A DNA stretch of 64,000 nt, taken from IMG/VR virus record IMGVR_UViG_3300009128_000008, positions 20,696 to 84,695 of that record; one strand, 5' to 3'. The position numbers were made by a program, and so were the translations under genes. This DNA comes from a virus. Positions 44,035 to 52,462 of the stretch are shown in pieces (positions within the stretch are counted from its first letter, which is position 1; each line of letters opens with the position of its first letter). The notes beneath the pieces are model-generated. The model made no database searches, was not told where the DNA came from, and was given only the letters and a program-made list of their open reading frames with translations.

Positions 44035-44793
44035 TTAGGAATCATCATCTGCCTTTGCGTCAATAATCTTCTCGCGCAATACCTTGGCATCTTTCACCCT
44101 ATCATCATGAGACATGTCATCTGTTGGTGGTGCGTTTAAGTTCTTTAATTTACTATAAAAAAGATCCATAAATAACAACGAAGCCTCAGAATCCATCTGA
44201 GCCAATGTCTCACGTATAGCCTCCAATATAGCGTTTGTATTGCTTTCTACCGCTTGCAATGTAATATTATGTTGAATGATTTGATCTGGAGCGCTATTTA
44301 ATAATTTTTCATGCTTTTCGAACATATTAAATATTTTTTCCAAATATTCTAGAAAAATTCGGTCACCCTTAAAATTGCGCGGGTCTTCCTGTATACGATC
44401 AAACACCTGCTCCATTCTTTCGTAGCTGGCAAATATCAAGCTCTGCATCATCTGCTTAATATCAACTATTTCAACTTCTTTTTCGGCAACTTCATTTAAT
44501 CGTTCTTGATATGTTTTATTATTTAAAAGAGAATCCGCTACTTTGCGATTTATTTTACCGCCAGTTTTGTGTGTCGTCAAATCCTTAGCAAACTGGGTGT
44601 AACAATCTGTATATTGACTGGTAGAAAAATCCTTCAGACACTTAATAGTTAATCTCAAATGTCCCTGATCTTTATCTGGATATTTGAGTTTTAACCATTG
44701 ATTCACCTGTCTTGGTGATTCGCCTCTTTTTAATAATCTAGCTACAATCTCTTCACTATCTGGGTGCTCTAATATATTGCTGAAATCAGACAT
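44035..44793 (-). CDS. putative small-terminase candidate or head protein, 252 aa
   Basis: An N-terminal segment EEIVARLLKRGESPRQVNQW (about 14-33) has the spacing of a helix-turn-helix as in small terminase subunits that recognise packaging sites, followed by long helices (about 95-220) like an oligomerisation core. Small terminases of 150-250 aa are usual. Nine genes separate it from the large subunit. Role is suggested, not shown. Confidence 0.4.
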   Translation of the reverse strand: MSDFSNILEHPDSEEIVARLLKRGESPRQVNQWLKLKYPDKDQGHLRLTIKCLKDFSTSQYTDCYTQFAKDLTTHKTGGKINRKVADSLLNNKTYQERLNEVAEKEVEIVDIKQMMQSLIFASYERMEQVFDRIQEDPRNFKGDRIFLEYLEKIFNMFEKHEKLLNSAPDQIIQHNITLQAVESNTNAILEAIRETLAQMDSEASLLFMDLFYSKLKNLNAPPTDDMSHDDRVKDAKVLREKIIDAKADDDS

Positions 44794-44844
44794 AATTATC
44801 CTATATTACACGTTACAATGTATAATATATCAAATGAAAATAAA

Positions 44845-45606
44845 TTATCGATCGTTTAATACAGAGTCTCGTGTTGAAAATGACATTTCTTCTTTAGGCT
44901 GCTCTCTTAAAGATCTCGTCTGCTCAGAAACATCGCCGCCAGGAACATCATTGCCCTTTAATGTTGTGAATCCTTCGTGATAATTATAAATCTTATTATC
45001 GGCCGAACACTGGAAAACACCATCACCAATACGGCCCATCTGCGCTCCAGGATGATCTGGGCAAGTTCTTGTACTTAACGCAGCCTCTAATGGTCGATAT
45101 CGTTTCACCTGACCATCAATCGCTTTTACCGAATCAGCCGCATTAATGTCTTTCTCTAAAGTTTTAGTCGGTCCTTTATAGCACTCTTCGCTACATTGCT
45201 CTCGCTGCTTAGCTCGTAATCTTTCAATCTCTTTATCGTCAGCTAGTTTTGCAGCGCTTTTGTGATCTTTTTGTCCAAAATTAACTAATATTTGATCTAA
45301 TACAGACGCCTGCTTCTGCAAAAACGGATCCTTACTCTTATCAAACTCTTCAGCCAGTACTGCTATTTCATCAATATCTGACTCCTCAAGCTCACCAAAA
45401 GACTTATTGGCCGCCTTATCAATATCTAATACTGCTGACTTGATAATTTCCTTAGAATTCACTAATGCTGTCGCGACTATATCTAAAACAGTATTATCTC
45501 CGGATTCTTCTGCGGCAATTATAGCCTCATGCTCCAAAAGATTATCAAAATTACTAAACTGTTGTTTTAATAGCCTAGAAACCTTTTTAATTTTGCTGTA
45601 CGCCAT
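44845..45606 (-). CDS. virion-operon protein with C-terminal Cys unit, 253 aa
   Basis: Helical N-terminal part with an Ala/Glu-rich stretch and the hairpin-like VLAEEFDKSKDPFLQKQASV (about 82-101). The C-terminal 75 residues hold CPDHPGAQMGRIGDGVFQCS, a zinc-ribbon-like pair (about 182-201), and a NYHEGFTTLKG tail. Part of the 45-48 kb gene set with the 549-aa and 160-aa proteins. Confidence 0.5.
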   Translation of the reverse strand: MAYSKIKKVSRLLKQQFSNFDNLLEHEAIIAAEESGDNTVLDIVATALVNSKEIIKSAVLDIDKAANKSFGELEESDIDEIAVLAEEFDKSKDPFLQKQASVLDQILVNFGQKDHKSAAKLADDKEIERLRAKQREQCSEECYKGPTKTLEKDINAADSVKAIDGQVKRYRPLEAALSTRTCPDHPGAQMGRIGDGVFQCSADNKIYNYHEGFTTLKGNDVPGGDVSEQTRSLREQPKEEMSFSTRDSVLNDR

Positions 45607-45618
45607 AATTACCTTTTC

Positions 45619-47268
45619 TTAGTCCAAAAATACTTTGGAGTGCAAGAATGTGACATCCTCGCCACCATCGCTAGTTTCGCTCATAGACTTTCTGTACATG
45701 GGTTTGCAATCGCCATTTTCATCTTGATAAACCTGATGCACTGGCAAACCGGTATGACTGCAAATCAAATATTTACTGTTTGGAGATTTTACGGTAGCGG
45801 CGCATTTACATTGTACTGCCGCCTCCTTTTTAAGATCTCCCTTTAAGCCAGCCACATAGGCTGCATAACCAGTTCTATACGCTGTATCATCTCCTGTGCT
45901 CTTTAACACGTTAAGAGCTTCTTCTGCGGTCTTATAATTACCTTCGCTTAAGGACTGGCGAATCTGTTCTATTAGTTGGGCCGGCTTCATATAATATAAG
46001 GAAGAAGCCTTGGCGGCAGTAGAAGAATCTGCCCCCTGGCTAAGTAATTCCCCAACTCCATCCGATGATAAATCAAATACTCCGGCCGAAGAAACAGCAA
46101 CACCAGGAACTTGCGGAACCTTATTAGCCACCTTTACCGGAACAGTAAAGCCATTCGCGCCATCAGTAGAAACTGCATAAAAAATAGTATTGTCATCTGT
46201 ATCAGAAATGCCAATTTGTGTGTTTTTATACCCCGCGCTTGCCATTGCTAATTTAACTGAACTTCTGCCACGCTCTACGGCCTCTCTGCCAAAAACAAAT
46301 TCAGCAACACCAGCAGCACTTGTCAATGCTTTAGCGAATTCTTGAACCTCATCTGATTGTTCAAACTCAGGCGTCTCTACATTGGGAGCGGCCGGGTCAA
46401 CCTCTTGATATAACACAGCATTTACTGTATGTGTATTAGGGGTTTCCGCATCCGCACTAGCAGCCATTACGATTCGTTCTAATTCGGTCATTTCTTTTTG
46501 TGGGCCTCTTTTAGCCTCCGTGATATCATTCAATAGCATTTGAACATCAACTCTAAAAGACTTACCAGCTGTCTTTTTTATATGATCCTCTAATGCCTTT
46601 GCTGTTATTTCAACGAACCCATCTTGGCTCAAAAACATGGAGGGCATCAATGTTTTGTCCCCGGATATCTCGACAGGAATTAATACATGAGCCTCTCCAG
46701 CCGGCGTATCATATGTTGCCTTACAAATCAACACATCCTCCTTACCGGCTACCACGCTAGTCTTTTTGGGAAGGGCGCCACAACAATTTAATTCATGGGC
46801 ACAAGTTCTCTTTGCATCTTTAGCGACCTTCTCGGAATATGGCATATATGGTACGTCTTTATCAAATGCAGCTTTTAACTGATTAGATAAAATCGGATTA
46901 GCCTGGCTGTCATATGCTCCCTGGACTAAATCTTGACCCTCTTTCGGATCTCGCACCATCACATTTCTAGCAGCTTGTTTTTCAAGGCCAAATTCCTCAG
47001 CGAAATGCTCTGAGAATTTGTTGTTAGAAGTGGCCAATTTGCCATACACCTCTCTCAACTCTGACCTACGCATAAACAGCTGTCCAGAAGATGCGCGTTT
47101 ATTTAAGAAATTATAAATACTAACAGAGGTCTGATCCGCTGGATAAGCCTCAGCTAATTTACGCGCTTTTACTGCTAACACCTCAAGAGGGAGCTGTTCA
47201 TTATCCCTCAATGCTTTCGCGGCCTTGTTAACAATATCGTTTAATTCAAACCATTCGTGAGAACTCAT
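45619..47268 (-). CDS. virion-operon protein, 549 aa
   Basis: Beta/alpha protein with helical hairpin near the start (NDIVNKAAKALRDNEQLPLE, about 11-30), a CAHELNCCG Cys group (about 151-159) and a C-terminal Cys unit (CKCAATVKSPNSKYLICSH, about 486-504). The middle looks globular and beta-rich with Gly/Ala runs. Co-transcribed with 44845-45606 (gap 12 nt). It may be a head or tail structural protein. Confidence 0.5.
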   Translation of the reverse strand: MSSHEWFELNDIVNKAAKALRDNEQLPLEVLAVKARKLAEAYPADQTSVSIYNFLNKRASSGQLFMRRSELREVYGKLATSNNKFSEHFAEEFGLEKQAARNVMVRDPKEGQDLVQGAYDSQANPILSNQLKAAFDKDVPYMPYSEKVAKDAKRTCAHELNCCGALPKKTSVVAGKEDVLICKATYDTPAGEAHVLIPVEISGDKTLMPSMFLSQDGFVEITAKALEDHIKKTAGKSFRVDVQMLLNDITEAKRGPQKEMTELERIVMAASADAETPNTHTVNAVLYQEVDPAAPNVETPEFEQSDEVQEFAKALTSAAGVAEFVFGREAVERGRSSVKLAMASAGYKNTQIGISDTDDNTIFYAVSTDGANGFTVPVKVANKVPQVPGVAVSSAGVFDLSSDGVGELLSQGADSSTAAKASSLYYMKPAQLIEQIRQSLSEGNYKTAEEALNVLKSTGDDTAYRTGYAAYVAGLKGDLKKEAAVQCKCAATVKSPNSKYLICSHTGLPVHQVYQDENGDCKPMYRKSMSETSDGGEDVTFLHSKVFLD

Positions 47269-47293
47269 TTATATGCCCTTATAAATTATCAGT

Positions 47294-47773
47294 TTATGAC
47301 AAATCATCATTTAGTTCTGGGTATTTGCTCAACAATTCCGCCTTCTCATCAGCAGAAAGTTCATTTAGCAAGCCTGATCGTAACGTTGTGTTAGATGCTA
47401 GTTTTTGAGGTAAATATGTACATACCAAATAAGCCTCTTCTTTAGGAATCCCGCAAGAGGCAGTTGCCACCTTCTTAACTGGAATGTCTTTGTAGAAAAC
47501 GCTAAGATTTTCGCCAGTTTTGTCAGACATTACAGTCCAGTCTGAGCTGGTTTTTTCAGTCTGAACATCCTCTCCATCATACGTGGCAACAATATATTCG
47601 CCATCATCGCACTCTTGTATCTGCCATAGCCCATCTATATTTTCACTATCCACAAACCGAACGACATCAAAAGCTACCTTTCGAATACGATCCTTCACAT
47701 CGGCTAATCTATATACTTTTTTCGGGTTAAGACTGTTGTCCAAATGACTGTAATCAACAGGAAATTTATCCAT
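47294..47773 (-). CDS. hypothetical virion-operon leader gene, 159 aa
   Basis: Beta-rich first part (FVDSENIDGLWQIQECDDGE, YIVATYDGEDV) and a helical C-terminus. Start at 47773: GGAG spaced six bases; the ATG four codons earlier lacks spacing. It heads the head-protein operon, just downstream of the terminator and promoter-like site. Confidence 0.6.
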   Translation of the reverse strand: MDKFPVDYSHLDNSLNPKKVYRLADVKDRIRKVAFDVVRFVDSENIDGLWQIQECDDGEYIVATYDGEDVQTEKTSSDWTVMSDKTGENLSVFYKDIPVKKVATASCGIPKEEAYLVCTYLPQKLASNTTLRSGLLNELSADEKAELLSKYPELNDDLS

Positions 47774-47833
47774 CATATACTCCATACATTATCTGGCATA
47801 TTTTAGCAACAAACACACTATCACTGATTATGC

Positions 47834-47860
47834 CTTATAATTACATGATTTATTTGTTAA
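47834..47860 (-). promoter_or_regulatory. promoter candidate at the head of the 47.8-33.9 kb operon
   Basis: Minus strand TTAACA, spacer 15, TATAAG, lying between the terminator (47931-47963) and the first gene start at 47773. Same 15-bp spacing as two other candidates here. Confidence 0.45.
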
Positions 47861-47930
47861 AATAATAGTTTATGCCTATGTGCCGACATACCACTATGTA
47901 AATATAACGAGTAATAATTAATCTTAAAAA

Positions 47931-47963
47931 TAAAAAAGCCGCATATGTGAAAACATATGCGGC
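47931..47963 (-). terminator. intrinsic terminator ending the replication operon
   Basis: GCCGCATATG (47938-47947) pairs with CATATGCGGC (47954-47963), 6-nt loop, then TTTTTT on the minus strand. It is 30 nt after the regulator gene stop and separates the replication and head modules. Confidence 0.85.
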
Positions 47964-47993
47964 CCGGTCCACAAGGGACTTCAACGGAAAATA

Positions 47994-48491
47994 TTAGTAT
48001 GGAAATTCGCCCTGTATTTCTGCTATCTGCGTCAATATAGTTTGTATTTCTTCGTCTTGTGCAGCAATCTTTCTAAGCTTCTTTTTTGCTCCACCATAAA
48101 TGCGGCGGCCATTCCTATAGTCACAATTACCGTTTATACTCTTGGTTATGGATGATTGGTTCACATTCAATATCTTGGCGATCTCTGTCTGCGTATAGCC
48201 ATCAGCATAAAGTTGAATTACCTCACACTGCCTTTTAGTCAGTCTTGTCTTAATAATTCTCCAAAACGCCGCCTTCAGCCTATCCTGCAGCTCATATAAT
48301 TCCTCGTTATATTCTGCATGATTCAACAAACCGCCAATACCACGCGCATCTGAAAATTCAGTTAGAACGTCAGGCGCACATGGTGACTCTAATAGAACGT
48401 GTTGATATTTGTCGCTTCTGTTCTTTGTAAAGTCTCTCCTGATTTTTATCCGTGTCAACAGCTCTCCTCTATAGATTTCCTGGGTTAACAT
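47994..48491 (-). CDS. sigma region-4/LuxR-like HTH protein, 165 aa
   Basis: Residues 83-120 (LTKRQCEVIQLYADGYTQTE then IAKILNVNQSSITK) form a region-4-type helix-turn-helix, the -35-binding domain of sigma factors and of NarL/LuxR regulators. The 80 N-terminal residues and basic C-terminal part (RNGRRIYGGAKKKLRKI) have no recognisable region 2, so it is not a complete sigma factor. It could switch phage transcription, for instance onto the 15-bp-spacer promoters (inference). The start overlaps the primase stop by 7 nt. Confidence 0.7.
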   Translation of the reverse strand: MLTQEIYRGELLTRIKIRRDFTKNRSDKYQHVLLESPCAPDVLTEFSDARGIGGLLNHAEYNEELYELQDRLKAAFWRIIKTRLTKRQCEVIQLYADGYTQTEIAKILNVNQSSITKSINGNCDYRNGRRIYGGAKKKLRKIAAQDEEIQTILTQIAEIQGEFPY

Positions 48492-49297
48492 GTATCAAAT
48501 ATATCACACATACTTCCATTGTGCAGATATTCGTCTATATCTCCATACTCTTCCGGGAGATGTAGCTTTTTTATATTTATATATTTTGAATATTTGCTAA
48601 TTATTTTCTTTTCTGCTTTTTTTCCAGCAGAATCATTGTCTAATAATAAATAAAGATTGTCAGTTGCTTTTTTAAGCCTATGGAAATGATACCGGCTCAA
48701 ATTTGTGCCACCAAGTGCAACAGTATTCTGAAAACCACTACCATGACAACTAATACAATCTATTTGGCCTTCCACTAGAATAACTCCTCCTCTTTTATGG
48801 ATGGCCTTCTTTGCTTGGTATAGGCCAAATAAATATAACGATTTGTTAAATATCGTATTTTTATACTTTGGTATTTCCAACTCAACTTGCTCACGATCTG
48901 AGAGCATAGTTCTGCCAGTCAATGCCAAAATATTACCATATTCATCCTTATATGGAAAAATAATATTATGATGCCCAAAATACCCTTTTCTTTTCGATAT
49001 GATATGAGATCTATCTTGAGCAAACCACGTCCCCATTAGACGTAAATCAGACAAAGTTTTTTCGCCTACTTCTGAAATTAATACGTCCAAATGTTCATCA
49101 TCCGGAAAATATCCCACATCAAATTTGTTTATATTGTACTGTGATATACGAGGGGCAATATACTCCCTTACTCCGGCTGCTATATCACTATATGCTAGCA
49201 ACTTTTTACAAGAATATACGACCTCCGCATACATTTCTGATTGCGCAAGAAAGTCGCGCGATACCTGTATGTCGCGAGATATATTTGCTACAATCAT
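48485..49297 (-). CDS. DnaG-type primase core (TOPRIM), lacking zinc domain
   Basis: 270 aa. TOPRIM elements: VILVEGQIDCISCHGSGFQN (catalytic Glu near 176), LLLDNDSAGKKA (Asp-x-Asp near 218-220). The preceding YPFKDEYGNILALTGRTM-type segment (PYKDEYGNILALTGR, about 115-129) is the usual DnaG RNAP-like subdomain. The N-terminal zinc-ribbon of DnaG is missing; a separate zinc-ribbon protein (49298-49648) is encoded directly before it. It probably primes phage replication with the DnaE polymerase. Confidence 0.85.
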   Translation of the reverse strand: MIVANISRDIQVSRDFLAQSEMYAEVVYSCKKLLAYSDIAAGVREYIAPRISQYNINKFDVGYFPDDEHLDVLISEVGEKTLSDLRLMGTWFAQDRSHIISKRKGYFGHHNIIFPYKDEYGNILALTGRTMLSDREQVELEIPKYKNTIFNKSLYLFGLYQAKKAIHKRGGVILVEGQIDCISCHGSGFQNTVALGGTNLSRYHFHRLKKATDNLYLLLDNDSAGKKAEKKIISKYSKYINIKKLHLPEEYGDIDEYLHNGSMCDIFDTC

Positions 49298-49648
49298 TTA
49301 CTGTGGGCGCTGGGTTCGCAAAAATTCTAAAACTGTCTGACGATACGGAGCACTAAGCTTATCTAGTTCTTTTCCGCACTTAAAACACACGAGCTTATCC
49401 TCCTTATCAACCTTAATAAGCTTAGGTGGCCCTTCTGTGTTACATTTATCACATTTCACCGCAAATGCCTGCTGACGCTTATCATCGCGCCTAATTTGCC
49501 CCAAGGCTCTCATCTGCGTCTTAGCAAATTCAGTAACACTCTTAATGGGCTCGCCACATTCAGCACAAATAGCCTCATTTGTCTCAAGATCCAATTTCGG
49601 CTCTTGATGCTTTCCACAACCCTTATTATCACAATATACTACAAACAT
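49298..49648 (-). CDS. double zinc-ribbon protein next to primase, 116 aa
   Basis: Two CxxC-type ribbons: YCDNKGCGK...CAECGE (about 5-33) and VKCDKCNTEG...CFKCGKE (about 67-95). Its stop is followed immediately by the primase ATG, and its start overlaps the DnaJ stop by one base. It could provide the template-binding zinc function missing from the primase, or regulate transcription. The pairing is inferred from contiguity. Confidence 0.7.
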   Translation of the reverse strand: MFVVYCDNKGCGKHQEPKLDLETNEAICAECGEPIKSVTEFAKTQMRALGQIRRDDKRQQAFAVKCDKCNTEGPPKLIKVDKEDKLVCFKCGKELDKLSAPYRQTVLEFLRTQRPQ

Positions 49649-50661
49649 TATTTTTCCTTATCTTCCTCTTTTAATACTTCCATTAATTTAGAAACATCCT
49701 TTGGATACTTAATATCTAACACGAAAAAATGATCTCCCCTATTAGGAACGCCATATCCAGCTAACCTTATCTTTTCCCTATTCCTAACGCCAGCTCGAAC
49801 TTTTAAATCCTTTTCTCCTTTTACAGTCCTTACCTTTTTTGTTACACCCGCTAGAGCTTCATATAATGTTAGCTCTAATTTAGAAGAAACATTATTCTCT
49901 TCCAGTGTCATATCCTTATCAGAATCTACAGAAATCTTAACAAAAGCATCATCTCTTGCTCGGCCCAATATATTACCACCGCCACGCACCCTTAGCGTCC
50001 AACCATCTTGAACCCCTCCAGGCACCTGTATTTCAAGCTCAGCCTCTTCTTGGTTAAACCCGTCATTACACCCATCACATTTTTTTAACAATTTACCGAT
50101 GCCCATACACTGGCCACACTGTGTATGTACCGCCACTCTCTGAAAACCATTGCCAAATGTTTCATTTTTCCCACCAGTTCCTCCGCAACCGGGACATGGC
50201 GCATTCATAATTTCCTTGCCAATACCGCTACACTTATCACACAAAGTATGTCGTTTGATATCGATTTTCTTTTCACACCCAAGAACAGATTCGTTAAAAG
50301 AGATTCTTACATGTGACCTTACTGCCGGCGGAGTTGCAATGGGACGATTAACATTAAACCCTCCAAAACCACCCATGCCGCCCATACCGCCCATACCACC
50401 AGACGCCCTAGCCCTATTAATAAAATCATTAAGATTACTAAAGTCATGTTGCTCCCAATGACCCGAGCTAGAATGATAACTTTTTGGATCTTTTAGATAT
50501 TCAAATGCAGAAGATAATTTTTTATACTCCTCTTCGGCATTTTCTTCTTTATTAACATCGGGGTGCTTCTTGGCGGCCAATTTGCGGAACTGCTTCTTAA
50601 TATCTTCATCTGAAGCCGAAGCATCTAATCCTAATATCTTTAACGCTTCTGCTCGGTTCAT
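49648..50661 (-). CDS. dnaJ: DnaJ co-chaperone
   Basis: 337 aa, type I DnaJ. J domain with KKHPDVN (HPD 33-35) at 1-65, Gly/Phe region (ASGGMGGMGGMGGFGGF, 86-102), four CxxCxGxG zinc repeats (C141-C144, C156-C159, C182-C185, C195-C198) and a C-terminal substrate domain. It would stimulate a DnaK; none is in the window, so it likely acts on host DnaK. Full length except a short C-terminus. The start overlaps the ruvC stop by 4 nt (ATGA). Confidence 0.95.
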   Translation of the reverse strand: MNRAEALKILGLDASASDEDIKKQFRKLAAKKHPDVNKEENAEEEYKKLSSAFEYLKDPKSYHSSSGHWEQHDFSNLNDFINRARASGGMGGMGGMGGFGGFNVNRPIATPPAVRSHVRISFNESVLGCEKKIDIKRHTLCDKCSGIGKEIMNAPCPGCGGTGGKNETFGNGFQRVAVHTQCGQCMGIGKLLKKCDGCNDGFNQEEAELEIQVPGGVQDGWTLRVRGGGNILGRARDDAFVKISVDSDKDMTLEENNVSSKLELTLYEALAGVTKKVRTVKGEKDLKVRAGVRNREKIRLAGYGVPNRGDHFFVLDIKYPKDVSKLMEVLKEEDKEK

Positions 50662-51296
50662 TTTTTAGTCTTCCTTTTCTTCCTTGTTTTCTTTTTGGCA
50701 GTTTTCTTTTTACTTTTCTTTTTTCGTGATTTAGGTTTCTTTATCTGCTCATGATCTAAACCGCCCTGTTCTATTTTAACATAACACAATCCCACCGCAA
50801 TCGAATCAGCAATATCATAATTTTCTACAGCTATATTTTTAATTCTATTTAAAAAATAAGGATATTCTATTTTTAATATACTAGCAACTAAATCAGGAAT
50901 ATCTTCTTTTTGCGGCGTCTCATCTGCTAGTTTAATAGTTTTCCTTATAAATTCAACCGGATATAAATAGGGCGGTCGGCCCAACCACTCAAAAATAGTG
51001 ATCCCAATTACACGATTCACAGCAGATAAAAGAGTAGTAGTATGGGCCGTACTTTTCCCTCTCATATACAATATAATATCCTCTAGTGCCACCTCATCCG
51101 GATTAAACTCATCCAACTTACTCCATATATACTGTCGGATTTTGAACAGCCTCTCGAAGATATTTCCTTTTTTTGGCGGCTTGAAAAATTCTTTATGCTC
51201 TAATTTTATATTCGCATCACTATAAGACAACACACAAAGCCCTATTGTTGTTGAGCTTGCGTCTATTCCCATGACATATTTTCTTTTACTTCCCAT
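50658..51296 (-). CDS. RuvC-like Holliday-junction resolvase
   Basis: RNase H-fold resolvase: YVMGIDASSTTIGLCVL with Asp (about 12 from this start), DEVALEDII (Glu near 72), VENYDIADSIAVGL with the final two acidic residues (about 161-164). The Asp/Glu/Asp/Asp set is complete. The C-terminal ~28 residues are a Lys/Arg-rich tail (KKPKSRKKKSKKKTAKKK), possibly DNA-binding. A start six codons upstream lies right in the terminator T-tract, so the GSKRKYV start is preferred. It sits between SSB and DnaJ. Confidence 0.85.
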   Translation of the reverse strand: MGSKRKYVMGIDASSTTIGLCVLSYSDANIKLEHKEFFKPPKKGNIFERLFKIRQYIWSKLDEFNPDEVALEDIILYMRGKSTAHTTTLLSAVNRVIGITIFEWLGRPPYLYPVEFIRKTIKLADETPQKEDIPDLVASILKIEYPYFLNRIKNIAVENYDIADSIAVGLCYVKIEQGGLDHEQIKKPKSRKKKSKKKTAKKKTRKKRKTKK

Positions 51297-51311
51297 ATAT
51301 ATGTAATATAA

Positions 51312-51348
51312 CATAAAAAAATAGCCCCAATATTAAATCGGGGCTATT
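51312..51348 (-). terminator. intrinsic terminator after the SSB gene
   Basis: ATAGCCCC (51321-51328) pairs with GGGGCTAT (51340-51347), followed by TTTTTTTA on the minus strand. It lies within 20 nt of the ruvC start, so it may be an attenuator instead of an end point. Confidence 0.8.
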
Positions 51349-51379
51349 TAAGAACAGAAAAATAATAAATCAGTTCACA

Positions 51380-52096
51380 CTAGTTTACAGCGGGAAACGT
51401 ATAATCACTTTCATTTTCCTGTTGGGCCGGTTGTGGTGCAGAATCTGTCTCAGGCGCTGGCGCGGCTGCTACAGCTTCCTTATTTGACCCTTTATTGCGC
51501 TTGTTGTTGTTTCGATCTTTGATAAACGCTAATTTAGCCAACACCTTGTCCGGAGTTGGAGGAGAGCATTTACGCTTCAGCTCATCAGAATCAGCATGGC
51601 TCTTTTTAATCTCAACGTCTTCTGTGGACAAATTGGTTGGAGGCTGAGGAATAACCGTGTAATATCCGGTTGCGCCGCCATCCTTATCCACAACAACATC
51701 AATATCATATCGTCCAGGATCTCCCCAAGCATCATTCTTATTTAGTTTCTTTAAAGCAAAGAAAATGCTCGGACTCATATCCAAAACCTTATAACTCTGG
51801 GTTTTACGATCAATGACCCCAATATACCAACGTCTAGTCCTCTTCACGCCCATATCACAAAGCGGGCAAGAATCATGATACTTACTGCACATGACTTTGT
51901 CGCCATATCCAGGATCGCTAGCATTCTCCTTATACTTATGATACCAATATTGAAACGGCTGTGTTACTACGCGAAGTAAATTACTACCTTCGCTCAACCG
52001 AATAAACTCATCCTTACGCTTATTACCATTATTACCCGAAGGATAATCATCTGCGCCCCATGTTACCAAACCAAAATCTTCTCTTTCTTCACTCAT
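51380..52096 (-). CDS. single-stranded DNA-binding protein (gp32-like)
   Basis: 238 aa. Layout of a T4 gp32-type SSB: basic N-terminus, OB core with zinc site C70-x3-H74-x2-C77-x2-C80 (MCSKYHDSCPLCDMG), KRTRRWYIGVI, then an Ala/Pro/Glu linker and acidic end (ENESDYTFPAVN) that recruits partners. Followed by a terminator. Confidence 0.85.
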   Translation of the reverse strand: MSEEREDFGLVTWGADDYPSGNNGNKRKDEFIRLSEGSNLLRVVTQPFQYWYHKYKENASDPGYGDKVMCSKYHDSCPLCDMGVKRTRRWYIGVIDRKTQSYKVLDMSPSIFFALKKLNKNDAWGDPGRYDIDVVVDKDGGATGYYTVIPQPPTNLSTEDVEIKKSHADSDELKRKCSPPTPDKVLAKLAFIKDRNNNKRNKGSNKEAVAAAPAPETDSAPQPAQQENESDYTFPAVN

Positions 52097-52113
52097 TGTA
52101 TTACTCCTTTAAA

Positions 52114-52437
52114 TTACGCTTTTGTCCTATATGTTACATTTTGAACGCTAATTACTACATGCCAAGGAAAGACCATACTCGACAACGAAAATCCATCCTT
52201 ATTAACTCTATCAACAGCGTCCTCATATGTTTTTATTATCTCTACACGCGTGGGTTTTATTTCATATCCGATACACTCTAAAACAAAGTTTCCTTGTGTA
52301 ACGTTATTGGATATGAAAGCCCGAATCTTACCTGTTTCTCCGGGCTCCTTAACCCTTATTAAATATACGATTTTATTACCAGATCCACCGGGCAGATCCT
52401 TAATTTTTGTGCTCATTTTACTAGTAGTTCTTGCCAC
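52114..52437 (-). CDS. hypothetical protein, 107 aa, between SSB and RecA
   Basis: Beta-rich small protein (KIVYLIRVKEPGETGKIRAF, VLECIGYEIK) with a helical middle. It uses a GTG start with GAGGTGA at 5 nt. Wedged between SSB and RecA, it may take part in recombination (for instance as a loader), but no family supports this. Confidence 0.6.
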   Translation of the reverse strand: MARTTSKMSTKIKDLPGGSGNKIVYLIRVKEPGETGKIRAFISNNVTQGNFVLECIGYEIKPTRVEIIKTYEDAVDRVNKDGFSLSSMVFPWHVVISVQNVTYRTKA

Positions 52438-52462
52438 TTTCTCACCTCGACAAATCTAATAA

